64,000 nt of DNA from Devriesea agamarum (GTDB lineage Bacteria; Actinomycetota; Actinomycetes; Actinomycetales; Dermabacteraceae), in assembly GCF_900070355.1 (NCBI RefSeq), contig NZ_LN849456.1, positions 2,676,238 to 2,740,237 on the forward strand, read 5' to 3'. Both the position numbers and the translations under genes were made by a program. Within the stretch, counting starts at the first letter, position 1. Each line of letters begins with the position of its first letter. Shown here piece by piece: positions 37,242 to 45,952 of this stretch. The notes under the pieces are model-generated. The model searched no databases and had not been told where the DNA came from. It worked only from the letters and a program-made list of their open reading frames with translations.

Positions 37242-37973
37242 ATGAGCGATTCCTTGAAGCCAAGAGACCAGGTGTCTAAGGCGGCGGGTGATTCTTCCTC
37301 ATCATCAGCTGCCCTTCTCCTCAACCGTGACCAGGTGATCATCGGTGATGGCCCGCTCGCCCAGATGAACCCGCTCACCGTCTACGGCGTCTGCAAGCTT
37401 AGGGAGACGGTCTTTTCCATTGAGCAGGGAACAACGGAACCGGATCTCGACGGACGTGATCTCGACCCAGACACCCGGTGGGTGTGGGCTCTAGGCCCGA
37501 ACGGCCCCGCCGATGTGATCGGTCATGCTCGGATCCTGGTGGATACACCGACCGGCTCACCGGCAGCAGGTGGCAGGGGCGGCGCGCCGACGACGCGATC
37601 GGAACCATCCGTTGCCGTGTCGGGATCAGCTGCCGTCGCTAGGTCGGAGCCAGCAGGTGGTATTGCCGAATCAAAACCAGCGGGCGCTGACCCCGAGCGT
37701 GCAACCGCAGGTGAAGGACCAGCTGAACGGACCGTGCACATCGGACGCATGGTGATCCACCCGCAGGCCCGCAGACTAAAACTAGGGCAGGCGGTGTTTC
37801 TGCGCGCCATGTCCGTTGCCGACAGCATCGGCGGTCCGGTCGAGATCAGCGCCCAAGCGTACTTACAGGATTGGTACACCTCGCTCGGTTTCCGCGCACA
37901 CGGCGATATCTACATGGAAGCCGGTCTCGAACACATCCATATGACCTGGGAAGACCGCCAACACGTGCGCTGA
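37242..37973 (+). CDS. GNAT N-acetyltransferase (ElaA-like) with low-complexity insertion
   Basis: A 243-aa GNAT protein close to ElaA: YGVCKLRETVFSIEQG near the start, HIGRMVIHPQARRLKLGQAV as the acetyl-CoA motif, and a C-terminus with SLGFRAHGDIYMEAGLEHIHM. ElaA proteins are about 150 aa; here about 55 residues rich in Gly, Ala, Ser, Pro and Glu (residues 105-165) interrupt the strand after GHARILVDTP. The insertion may be a tolerated loop. Confidence 0.88.
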   Translation: MSDSLKPRDQVSKAAGDSSSSSAALLLNRDQVIIGDGPLAQMNPLTVYGVCKLRETVFSIEQGTTEPDLDGRDLDPDTRWVWALGPNGPADVIGHARILVDTPTGSPAAGGRGGAPTTRSEPSVAVSGSAAVARSEPAGGIAESKPAGADPERATAGEGPAERTVHIGRMVIHPQARRLKLGQAVFLRAMSVADSIGGPVEISAQAYLQDWYTSLGFRAHGDIYMEAGLEHIHMTWEDRQHVR

Positions 37974-38039
37974 CGCCAAATACTTGCCCGCTAGCCCCAG
38001 CCCAGATAGCCCCGGCCCCGGCATTTTAGTGCCCCGTGT

Positions 38040-38516
38040 TTAGCTTGCGGGGCAGGAATCTTCGATCAGCGCGGCGAGCTCTGTGTGCTGGAAGAAAGCC
38101 GCCGTCTCGCGGGCCGAGGGAGTACCGAGATCAGGGTTTGCGCCAAGGTCCAACAGAGTTTTCACGGTCTGGTCGAAACCTTTAAACACGGCACCCGCGA
38201 GCGGGGTCTGGCCACGGTCATTCGCAAGATCCACATCGCCACCGCGTTCGGCGAGTTCCCGCACTAACTCCGCGTGATCGTAGTATGCGGCGAGCATGAG
38301 CAGCGAGTTGCCTTTTGCGTCCAGCATGTTCACCGGAGCGCCGCGATCCAGCAGCGGAAGAAGATCCTCGGCTTCGCCGTCGCGCGCCATGTTCAGCATC
38401 TTTTCGGCGAGGGCAATCGCTTCAGGGCTGGGCTGCGATGCGGTCTTGTCGCCCCCGCCCGGCTCAGAAGATGATGCGTTGACAGCAGCGGCCGAAGAAT
38501 TGGATAGAGAAGTCAC
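38040..38516 (-). CDS. Ankyrin-repeat protein
   Basis: A 158-aa protein. After a Ser/Ala-rich N-terminus come three to four ankyrin repeats (GNSLLMLAAYYDHAELVREL; GQTPLAGAVFKGFDQTVKTL and neighbours). It starts four bases after the end of the ECF transporter gene, so it is probably in that transcript. Function unknown; ankyrin repeats mediate protein binding. Confidence 0.85.
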   Translation of the reverse strand: MTSLSNSSAAAVNASSSEPGGGDKTASQPSPEAIALAEKMLNMARDGEAEDLLPLLDRGAPVNMLDAKGNSLLMLAAYYDHAELVRELAERGGDVDLANDRGQTPLAGAVFKGFDQTVKTLLDLGANPDLGTPSARETAAFFQHTELAALIEDSCPAS

Positions 38517-38520
38517 GGAA

Positions 38521-41067
38521 CTAGGGTAGCCACCGCAGGGCCCAAGGGAGGACTAGAAGAACGAGCGCAATTAGGAACCCGATGATGTCGGCGCGAGTAC
38601 ATGGGCTAGGCAGAGCCCAGGTGCGGCGGTGTGCGGTCTGGAAACCGCGGGCATCCATCGCCATGGCTTGTAATTCGCTGCCTCGTAGAACGGACATGAG
38701 CAGGGCAAATGTCATTGCCGACAGGTAGCGGCAGATATCTGCGATGCTACGCAGCGGAGACCGCCACGACATGTTCGGCATGAGTCCGCGCAGACGCCGG
38801 ATCTCTTCCATCGATATCCATTGGCGCCGCAGATGGCCGATGCGGACAATGCCCGCTATTGACGCTGCCACAGCGCGGGCCGGAAGGTGGAGGCGATTGC
38901 CCAGTGCATCGCCGAGACTTGTCGGGTTGATTGTTCCAAGTAGCAAAACCCCAGGCCCGACGAAGATAAGAATCCGCAGCCCTTCTTTGAACGCGACCGC
39001 CCAACCATGTCCATGGCCAAGACCATGCCCTGATAAAACGAGCGTCGAGTACACCAGTCCCAGTGCACCCAGCCCCAACGGCAGCAGGCGCAGCAGACTG
39101 CCGCGCACGGTCGGCATGGAGAGCGGTGCCAGGATGCCGCAGACCAGGAAGGCGATGAGACCTGTCTGCCAGGTGTTGATCCCAAACGATCCGATAGCCG
39201 CCCCTAGTCCGATGGCGAGTGCGGTCAGAGGGTTAAGCGCGTGGGCAGGACACGGGTGCACCGGTGGCGCCGGGCGCAGAATGTCCTGACCTTGTAAGGG
39301 GTGCTTGTTCGGCTCGGCGAGGGCTTGCATAACGTGGGTCTCGCTCGATCCCTGACATGGCTCATGCGCCTTGGACATTGTGCTGCCGTGGATGTCTGCG
39401 GCGGCGGTGCCGTACGCATTCCCGATGTCAGGGATGCAGTTCCCAGAATCAGACTTGGCATCCGTCTCGGCTTCAAGATCGAGCAGATCGTCGCACCAGG
39501 TGATCAGGTCGGGGTCGTGGGTGGCTAGGATCAACGCGGTGCCACGGCGGCGCACCTCCTCAAAAATCTCGACGATGGCGTGCCAGGAGATAGCATCCAA
39601 TCCGACGGTCGGCTCGTCCAGGATGAGAACATCGGGATTCTGTGCGAGCGCGGAGGCTAGGGCGAGCCGTCGCTGTTCACCCCCGGACAGCGCAAACGGG
39701 GAGGCCCCGGCCAGGTGGGATAGCCCGCACTGTTCGATGAGCTGGGTTGCGAGGGCGGGGTCGGTGGCATACGGAGATGCCGAGACCTCTTCGCGGACCG
39801 TTCGAGCGACAAATGACAGTTCGGGATCTTGGGGGAGCCAGGCAATTCGCGACGGGTCGGGCCTGCGGATTCGTGGGAGCGGATTCGTGCCGCTGCCCGG
39901 CACACTGTCTGTGTCTGTGTCTGTGTCTGTGTCTGTGTCTGTGTCTGTGTCTGTGTCTGCGCCTATGCCCGTGCCATTGTCTTTGACTCTTCGCCTGCAC
40001 GAACCTTCAACCCTGGGCTCGTCCAGGCCCGCAAGAACCCGTAACAGGGTCGATTTTCCAACCCCGCTCGGACCGGTTAATGCCAGCGCCCGACCCGAAT
40101 ATAGGCGCAGACATATCCCGGTGAGCAGCGGCTCGGCCTGGTCGCGGTTACGCGTGGGAATGTCGGCGTCCAGGAGTTCGAGGATGGGCTGAGGATGCGG
40201 ACAGTCACCATCGCGAGCATGCTCTGGCACCCCCGCCATGCAATCCGGGGCCGATGCTTGGACGGATTTGGATTTTGTCTGCGGTCTCCAGCCCGCCCCG
40301 CTATCCGAGAACACTGCTTGTACAGAGTCCACCTGGAGAGGACCCAGGCGAAGCCCCGCGCGTAAACACACTTCTCGCTGTGTCGTCAGGACGGTGTCGA
40401 TCGGGCCGTCGGCGAGAATCTGAGCCCGGGCCCCAAGCACCACGATGCGATCAACCTGATCGGCCCACATGTCGATCCGATGATCGGCAACCACTAGTGT
40501 CTTACCGCTAGTTGCGGCGAGAATCGCATCGCGCACCGCCGCAGCCCGCGCAGGATCCAGCATGGTCAGCGGTTCATCGAGCAGGAACGTGTCGGGGTCC
40601 AGCGCGAGAGCGCCCGCGAGAGCGAGACGCTGCTGCTGACCCCCCGAGAGAGCGAACGGTTCCTTATGCGGGGACTCGTCGAAATGTGCTTTGCTAAAGG
40701 CGGCGGCGACGCACCCGGGGATGTCATCGCGAGGCTGTGAACGGTTTTCAGGGCCGAAGGCGGTATCGCGGCCCGCCGTAGCGGCGACGATGGTGTGCTG
40801 GGGGTTTTGCATGAGCAGCCCGATTGAGGACTGCGCTGCGGCAGCCGAGGTGATCTGCCCAGAGAGGTGACCCACGGATTCGTCGAGCAGACCGGCGAGC
40901 GCCCGTAACACGGTTGTTTTCCCGCTGCCGCTCGCACCTGCAATCAAAACCTTCTGGCCGGGTTCGATGCGAAGGGTGAGGTCATCCAGGGTGGGCAGGC
41001 GCCGGCCTACTGGGGTCCAGGTCACCCCGAGCAGGCACGGCCCCTGCATGGTGGTCACAGTGGTCAT
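38521..41067 (-). CDS. ECF transporter: two ATPase domains fused to EcfT (YkoD-YkoC fusion)
   Basis: An 848-aa protein. ATPase domain 1 has GASGSGKTT, LSGGQQQRLALAG and LLDEPLTMLD; domain 2 has GPSGVGKST, LSGGEQRRLALAS and LILDEPTVGLD. A linker between domain 2's Walker A and its signature holds an Asp-Thr repeat (see 39906-39959). The last 200 residues are EcfT: several TM helices and the coupling segment around WISMEEIRRLRGL. YkoD and YkoC are normally separate. With the adjacent YkoE-type gene and a TPP riboswitch, the substrate is probably thiamine or its pyrimidine (HMP). Confidence 0.9.
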   Translation of the reverse strand: MTTVTTMQGPCLLGVTWTPVGRRLPTLDDLTLRIEPGQKVLIAGASGSGKTTVLRALAGLLDESVGHLSGQITSAAAAQSSIGLLMQNPQHTIVAATAGRDTAFGPENRSQPRDDIPGCVAAAFSKAHFDESPHKEPFALSGGQQQRLALAGALALDPDTFLLDEPLTMLDPARAAAVRDAILAATSGKTLVVADHRIDMWADQVDRIVVLGARAQILADGPIDTVLTTQREVCLRAGLRLGPLQVDSVQAVFSDSGAGWRPQTKSKSVQASAPDCMAGVPEHARDGDCPHPQPILELLDADIPTRNRDQAEPLLTGICLRLYSGRALALTGPSGVGKSTLLRVLAGLDEPRVEGSCRRRVKDNGTGIGADTDTDTDTDTDTDTDTDSVPGSGTNPLPRIRRPDPSRIAWLPQDPELSFVARTVREEVSASPYATDPALATQLIEQCGLSHLAGASPFALSGGEQRRLALASALAQNPDVLILDEPTVGLDAISWHAIVEIFEEVRRRGTALILATHDPDLITWCDDLLDLEAETDAKSDSGNCIPDIGNAYGTAAADIHGSTMSKAHEPCQGSSETHVMQALAEPNKHPLQGQDILRPAPPVHPCPAHALNPLTALAIGLGAAIGSFGINTWQTGLIAFLVCGILAPLSMPTVRGSLLRLLPLGLGALGLVYSTLVLSGHGLGHGHGWAVAFKEGLRILIFVGPGVLLLGTINPTSLGDALGNRLHLPARAVAASIAGIVRIGHLRRQWISMEEIRRLRGLMPNMSWRSPLRSIADICRYLSAMTFALLMSVLRGSELQAMAMDARGFQTAHRRTWALPSPCTRADIIGFLIALVLLVLPWALRWLP
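39906..39959 (+). repeat. Hexanucleotide microsatellite (TGTCTG)9 in coding sequence
   Basis: Nine exact copies of TGTCTG. On the minus strand this encodes alternating Asp-Thr inside the ATPase. Six-base slippage keeps the frame, so copy number can change the linker length without breaking the gene. Confidence 0.9.
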
Positions 41068-41079
41068 GGAAGCAGCGAT

Positions 41080-41760
41080 CTACACCAGGTTTTTCTCGGC
41101 GTGCGCCCGGCCTGCAGGGAAGGACGCGAGGGCACCGACCTTGGCTAGGGCGCGCACGATCAGGTGTCCGAGCAGCCCGCACAAAAACACGGTGCTTACC
41201 AAGAAGAATCCCAGCAGCAAAAGTTTCCAGCCGAAAGACCATTCGAGGTAGTACCCGGAACTCTCGTAAATCCACTCCAAGACGGCGGCACCGATTGCTG
41301 CGCAGATGGCAACCTCTGGGCGGAAGCGCCGGTACAGGAAGATTGCAAACCCGAGTTCGACCCCGAGGCCTTGAATCAGCCCTGATGCCAAGGTGCTCAG
41401 GCCCCATTGACCCCCCAGCAGCATTTCCACGGCGGCTGCAATGAGTTCGGCGAGCAGGGCTGCGCCCGGCCTGCGCACGATCAGGCCTGCGAGCAGGGCG
41501 GGTAAGAACCACAGCCCGGCGAGCAGGCCGGAGGCCGGTGGAAACAGCGTCGTCAGCGGTGTGATCAGCGAATACAGCGTTGAATAGCCGAGAAACGCGA
41601 CCCCAAAGGCGATACCGATCATGACGGTGACCATCAGATCAACCGTGCGGTACTTCATGAGCGGGCCGGATGCCCGCTCGGAGGGGTGGCCTGGCGGAAT
41701 CGTTGCGGTATCGGTGCTGTCGGACGTGGAGGGTGATCCCGTGGCGGGGGTGAATGTCAT
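41080..41760 (-). CDS. ECF transporter S component, YkoE family
   Basis: A 226-aa membrane protein with five to six TM helices after a Ser/Thr-rich 30-residue N-terminus. Family landmarks are YRTVDLMVTVMIGIAFGVAF at the start of the TM part and EMLLGGQWG. YkoE proteins bind thiamine or HMP for import. A TPP riboswitch lies directly upstream. Twelve bases separate it from the fused ATPase/T gene. Confidence 0.88.
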   Translation of the reverse strand: MTFTPATGSPSTSDSTDTATIPPGHPSERASGPLMKYRTVDLMVTVMIGIAFGVAFLGYSTLYSLITPLTTLFPPASGLLAGLWFLPALLAGLIVRRPGAALLAELIAAAVEMLLGGQWGLSTLASGLIQGLGVELGFAIFLYRRFRPEVAICAAIGAAVLEWIYESSGYYLEWSFGWKLLLLGFFLVSTVFLCGLLGHLIVRALAKVGALASFPAGRAHAEKNLV

Positions 41761-41819
41761 CGAACGGTCTCCTTCCGGTGGTGCGGAAGGGACGCAACCT
41801 ACGGCAGGCTGCGTGAGAA

Positions 41820-41910
41820 ATCCCGACTCCCTACGCCGGTGCTAACCGGATCAGGTTCGAGGGTCTGCGCGTCGTGCGCACTCTCAGCACCAGGCGGTGC
41901 TCCCCTGTCA
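41820..41910 (-). promoter_or_regulatory. TPP riboswitch (THI element)
   Basis: Read on the minus strand the conserved parts appear in order: GGGGAGC, GCTGAGAGTG, ACCCTCGAACCTGATC, CGGTTAGCACCGGCG and TAGGGAG. Thiamine pyrophosphate binding should switch off expression of the ECF operon. Confidence 0.95.
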
Positions 41911-41969
41911 TGGATGACGACATCAGTCTAGTTCGTGGCGGTCGGCAAGGGAATTGCAGACCACCGGAG

Positions 41970-42551
41970 CTATTTACGGGTCCGAATCACTTCGGCAACG
42001 GCTTCACCCGTGGCCACCGGATTATCCGGCGAGATCAAGTAGACCCCGCCGTCGGTGGTGATGATCTCCACTTGAGTGCCCGGCCTGGTCACCAGCATAC
42101 GAGCCTGGTCCTGTTTATTGCCGGTCGTGAAGATCTTGAGTCCGCCGACGGGTCGCAGCTGACTGATCTCGGGGGCCATCACCCGCCCGCGCCGCCAGCC
42201 CACTCCGCCAACCGTCACGCCCAGGATGCTAGAGGGAATCTCCCGTAAATGCACCGACCGGAATTGGGAGGCGGGCCAGGTTCTCTGCGGCCAGAACCCG
42301 CCCCAGCGCACCGTGATCCCGTGTTTATCGACGGTGAAGGTGGTGACCATGCGGATGTACGACCACATCGCCATGCCGGTGAAGATAGTCAGGGCGATCA
42401 TGGCCCAGGCCGTTCCAAACTGCTCTGCGCGCAGAAGGCTAATGGCGGCGATGATGATGCCCGCGCCGAAGGTGACCCCGATGCGCGTCCAGCCGACGGC
42501 AGCGGGTCGGGTCGTTCCCCGGTAGGGAAGTTTTGAGGGTTCGGTGTTCAC
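41970..42551 (-). CDS. Membrane protein with PH-like domain
   Basis: A 193-aa protein: two adjacent TM helices (residues about 20-60), then a strand-rich domain starting TTFTVDKHGITVRWGGFWP and ending in a helix ATGEAVAEVIRTR. This layout is common in actinobacterial bPH2-like membrane proteins of unknown function. It overlaps the upstream PepO gene by four bases. Confidence 0.7.
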   Translation of the reverse strand: MNTEPSKLPYRGTTRPAAVGWTRIGVTFGAGIIIAAISLLRAEQFGTAWAMIALTIFTGMAMWSYIRMVTTFTVDKHGITVRWGGFWPQRTWPASQFRSVHLREIPSSILGVTVGGVGWRRGRVMAPEISQLRPVGGLKIFTTGNKQDQARMLVTRPGTQVEIITTDGGVYLISPDNPVATGEAVAEVIRTRK

Positions 42552-44527
42552 CAGATACGCACCCTCTCGTTGACCGGACGGAACAGGTCATCGCCTTCGC
42601 GGACATCGAATGCTTCGTAAAACTCGGGCACGAGCGACGCCGTGGTGTTGCATCGGAACTCGTTGGGCGAGTGGGGGTCCATTGCCAGGCGTTGGATGGC
42701 GTTTTCGTCCCGGTTTTTTCCTCGCCACACCTGTGCCCAACCCAAAAAGACGCGCTGTAGCGGGGTGTAACCGTCAATGACGGGTTCGGTGCGATCAGAC
42801 AGGGTTGACAGGTATGCGCGAACAGCGATTGACAAGCCGCCGAGGTCGCCGATGTTCTCTCCGATGGTGAGTGCGCCGTTGACGGTGTGCTCACCGGAAA
42901 GATCTCGGGGAACAAGCCCGTCGAATATGTCAATCAGCTGCGCGGCGCGTGCTTCAAAGTTTGTCCGGTCGTCGTCGGTCCACCAGGAGATGAGGTTTCC
43001 GTCCCCGTCGTATTTACTGCCTTGGTCATCAAACCCGTGCCCGATTTCATGGGCGATTACCGCGCCAATCCCACCGAAGTTCACGGCATCGTCGGCGTTA
43101 GCATCGAAGAACGGAGGCTGCAAAATGGCTGCCGGGAAAACAATCTCGTTGGCGCTCGCGTTGTAGTACGCATTGACCGTCTGGGGCGTCATCAGCCATT
43201 CATCACGGTCGACCGGGCCAAGTGCTTTAGTCCACTGATACTGGGCTTCAAAGGCTAAACAGGCTTGGAGCGAGCCCACTAGGTCGCCAGGAATCAGGGT
43301 GAGTGCGGAGTAGTCGCGCCAGCGCACCGGATAGCCGATCTTCGGCGTGAACTTATCCAGTTTGGCCAGTGCTTTCTCGCGGGTGGCGTCGCTCATCCAG
43401 TCCAGTGAGCTGATCGACTCGCGGTATGCCTCAATAATGCGGGCCACCAGCTCGTCCATGCGCTGTTTGTGGGTGGGCGGGAAATAACGCTTCACATAAA
43501 TCCGCCCGAGGGCATCCCCAAAGGTTTCTTCCACCAGCGAGATTCCTCGCTTCCAGCGCTCCCGCATAGTTTGGGTTCCGGCGAGCGCCGTTCCGTGGAA
43601 CGCGAAATGGGCCTCGGCGAAATCGGACGACAGGTACGGTGCATAGTCGTCGATCACGTGCAGCGCAGCCCATAGGCGCCACAGCGGTAGCGGGGTCGCA
43701 GAGTACAGTTTCGCTACCCCCGCTACATAGGACGGCTGTTTCACATTGACCCGGGCAAAGACCGCGGGATCAGCGCCGGTGCCTTCAATAAATGCATCCC
43801 ACGGGAACTCGGGGGCCAAAGTTGCCAGCTCGGAGCGCGTAGTTGGGTTGCGGGTCTTATCGACGTCGCGCGAGGTGACCGCATCCCAATGGAGGGCAGC
43901 AATGGAGGTTTCCAACGCCAGGACATCGGAGGCCATTTTGTCAGCGTCACCGGGGTCGCCCAGGCCTGCCAGGCGCGCCAGGTCCGCCAGGTAGGCCAGG
44001 TATGCCGCACGCGCCGGGGCGTAGGTGTCCTGGCGGTAGTAGGCCTCGTTGGGTAGACCCAGGCCACTTTGGTTCAGCATCACCTGGTAGCGGGAGGAGT
44101 CATCCTGGTCGATCCACACGTAGGGTGCGATGAGCTGCGTCCGGTAAGAAGGGGAGGCCAGGAGCCGCGCGAGATCTGCGTGGTCATGCGCATCGTTGAT
44201 GGCGTGAACCATCGGCACGATTGGCCCGCAGCCGCGCTCATTGAGGGTCTGCTCGTCCATGAAGGCCGAGAACATGGTGGCGATGCGGTCACCGTCGGGG
44301 TTTTGGGGTTCCTCTTCCGTCCAGCGCATCGTGACTTCGTTGACGATTTCATGCACATCGCGTTCTGCCCGGTCGAACAGCTCCTGGAAGGATCCGTGGG
44401 AGGACCGATCGGACGGAATGTCAACATCGCGCAGCCAGGTGCCGTTCATGTAGCCGAACAGGTCATCTTGGGGGCGCAGGTTTGAATCGATCCATGAGAG
44501 GTTGAGGCCGCTGGGGCGTTGGGGCAT
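42548..44527 (-). CDS. pepO: M13-family metalloendopeptidase (PepO)
   Basis: A 659-aa neprilysin-like peptidase. The zinc site is VIAHEIGHGFDDQG, with the third ligand Glu in GENIGDLGG (the family ExxxD motif), and the substrate-binding NAYYNASANEI precedes. The C-terminus ends with W as in the family (ERVRIW). No signal peptide is seen, so it is cytoplasmic or exported by another route. Homologous to mycobacterial Zmp1. Confidence 0.95.
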   Translation of the reverse strand: MPQRPSGLNLSWIDSNLRPQDDLFGYMNGTWLRDVDIPSDRSSHGSFQELFDRAERDVHEIVNEVTMRWTEEEPQNPDGDRIATMFSAFMDEQTLNERGCGPIVPMVHAINDAHDHADLARLLASPSYRTQLIAPYVWIDQDDSSRYQVMLNQSGLGLPNEAYYRQDTYAPARAAYLAYLADLARLAGLGDPGDADKMASDVLALETSIAALHWDAVTSRDVDKTRNPTTRSELATLAPEFPWDAFIEGTGADPAVFARVNVKQPSYVAGVAKLYSATPLPLWRLWAALHVIDDYAPYLSSDFAEAHFAFHGTALAGTQTMRERWKRGISLVEETFGDALGRIYVKRYFPPTHKQRMDELVARIIEAYRESISSLDWMSDATREKALAKLDKFTPKIGYPVRWRDYSALTLIPGDLVGSLQACLAFEAQYQWTKALGPVDRDEWLMTPQTVNAYYNASANEIVFPAAILQPPFFDANADDAVNFGGIGAVIAHEIGHGFDDQGSKYDGDGNLISWWTDDDRTNFEARAAQLIDIFDGLVPRDLSGEHTVNGALTIGENIGDLGGLSIAVRAYLSTLSDRTEPVIDGYTPLQRVFLGWAQVWRGKNRDENAIQRLAMDPHSPNEFRCNTTASLVPEFYEAFDVREGDDLFRPVNERVRIW

Positions 44528-44560
44528 TGTCTTGTCCTCAGATCAGTGCGATGTTGGGTG

Positions 44561-44600
44561 GTTGCAGTAGGTGGTGTGCTGTTGCAGTAGGTGGTGGCGG
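44561..44600 (+). repeat. 20-bp tandem duplication
   Basis: GTTGCAGTAGGTGGTG recurs at 44561 and 44581. It lies in the spacer upstream of pepO. Confidence 0.8.
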
Positions 44601-44720
44601 GATGCGGTGGGTAATAGCGGGCCAGAATACGAATCGTCAGGGTTGGTCCGCGATGAATTGGTTGATTGTGGGGTGAGGTCACGGCGGGGCCGAGGTGTGC
44701 GCGGGCATTGCTGTGCGGTG

Positions 44721-45602
44721 TTATCCGGTGACGGATAGGGGGAGGAGAACAAAAATGATGGCGAGAACCACGGTGAAGACCCCGATCCCGACGGGGGCGA
44801 ACGCCCAGATGCTGCGCGGCCTGTCAGCGGGGCTGCGCTGCTGCATGATCAGGATCGACAACCCGGTGGCCATCGACAACACGGCAGTTGCCACCACCAT
44901 CACCCAGCCGCCTGCGATCAGCAGCGATGCGCCGATCTGGAAGGCGAATACCCCGATCAGGTCGATGACGCGCATCCCCATGACCCGGCCCACCCGGCCC
45001 CCTTGGTCCAGTACGGTCTGGACCGTTTCACGGGACCACTCTGATGGCGTCTGGATACGACGTCGAGCAGAAACAAATTGTGCGGTGGCAAGAACAGCCC
45101 AGACAACGCTGGCTCCGATTCCAATCCAGAGCCCGGTCGCTGCGCGGTTAAGAACCGGGTGGAGGACAAGCACCAGACTGACCGCGCCAAGGCGTGCAAG
45201 TTCTTCCAGCACCGATCGCACCGCTGTGCCCGCAGGATGTCCGACAACAGAGATGCTGCGCTGCGTGCCATCGCGGTTGCCGTGCCGTTTGAGATGAATG
45301 CGTCCGGCGAGAACGCTGATCCCGACCGCGATAAAGAGCTGCACCCCGCCCAGCGCCAAACCGACGACCGGCGGCATGAATGACAGGGGGGTGTTGGTCA
45401 GGCCAATCAACACCAGCACGATAGCCAGCAGGGGAGTCACCAGCGCAAGGACCGCAAATCCTGTGCCGAGGCGTTGCACGATCTCGGCGCCGGTCGGGCC
45501 CTGGTGGGCGTGGTCATCACCGCAGTTTGAGCAGCAGCCGCTGTCGTTGTGTGCATCCGATGGTGACGACGTGTGGGGGGCGTGAGGCGCAGGGGTGGTC
45601 AT
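44721..45602 (-). CDS. Integral membrane protein with Cys/His-rich N-terminus
   Basis: A 293-aa protein with about six TM helices. The polar N-terminus holds SGCCSNCGDDHAHQG, a cluster of three Cys, two His and acidic residues that may bind metal. The first two helices follow near residues 50-100; the rest lie beyond residue 130. I do not recognise the family. Neighbours give no clue; it is monocistronic by spacing. Confidence 0.7.
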   Translation of the reverse strand: MTTPAPHAPHTSSPSDAHNDSGCCSNCGDDHAHQGPTGAEIVQRLGTGFAVLALVTPLLAIVLVLIGLTNTPLSFMPPVVGLALGGVQLFIAVGISVLAGRIHLKRHGNRDGTQRSISVVGHPAGTAVRSVLEELARLGAVSLVLVLHPVLNRAATGLWIGIGASVVWAVLATAQFVSARRRIQTPSEWSRETVQTVLDQGGRVGRVMGMRVIDLIGVFAFQIGASLLIAGGWVMVVATAVLSMATGLSILIMQQRSPADRPRSIWAFAPVGIGVFTVVLAIIFVLLPLSVTG

Positions 45603-45952
45603 TAGGCTCCTTTGTCGAACGCCACCAGGCTACTCGGTGAGGGCCATGAGCGGAGAGGGTGACACCGTAGCGGCGAGAAAACAGACGATGAAAGGGACAC
45701 CGGACACGATGGTTGCAGAGATGGTGTAACGATGCATCGGTAAGGACAGGGCGAGGTGGCTCTGGGGCGGCGGGCCACGTTGCATCCGCAGATGTGGCGC
45801 GGCGCGGTGAGGATATGTCCTGAAGGACTGCGGATACGTGCGGATAATTATTGAGGAAACTGTCAGGTGTATCTCACATGTCCTTCGGATCGTTGTGATG
45901 CTCTATGCGAGAATGAAAAATGTAGAAACAAATATCCGGGTGGAGGTGGACA
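45603..45952. other. Divergent spacer of 350 bp
   Basis: No gene supported. It separates the membrane-protein gene from the ADP-ribosylglycohydrolase gene. A GGAGGTG ribosome site precedes ATG 45953. I see no clear operator. Confidence 0.4.

Noticed and set aside
39906-39959. Phase-variable on/off switch
   Set aside because: The unit is six bases, so slippage keeps the reading frame.
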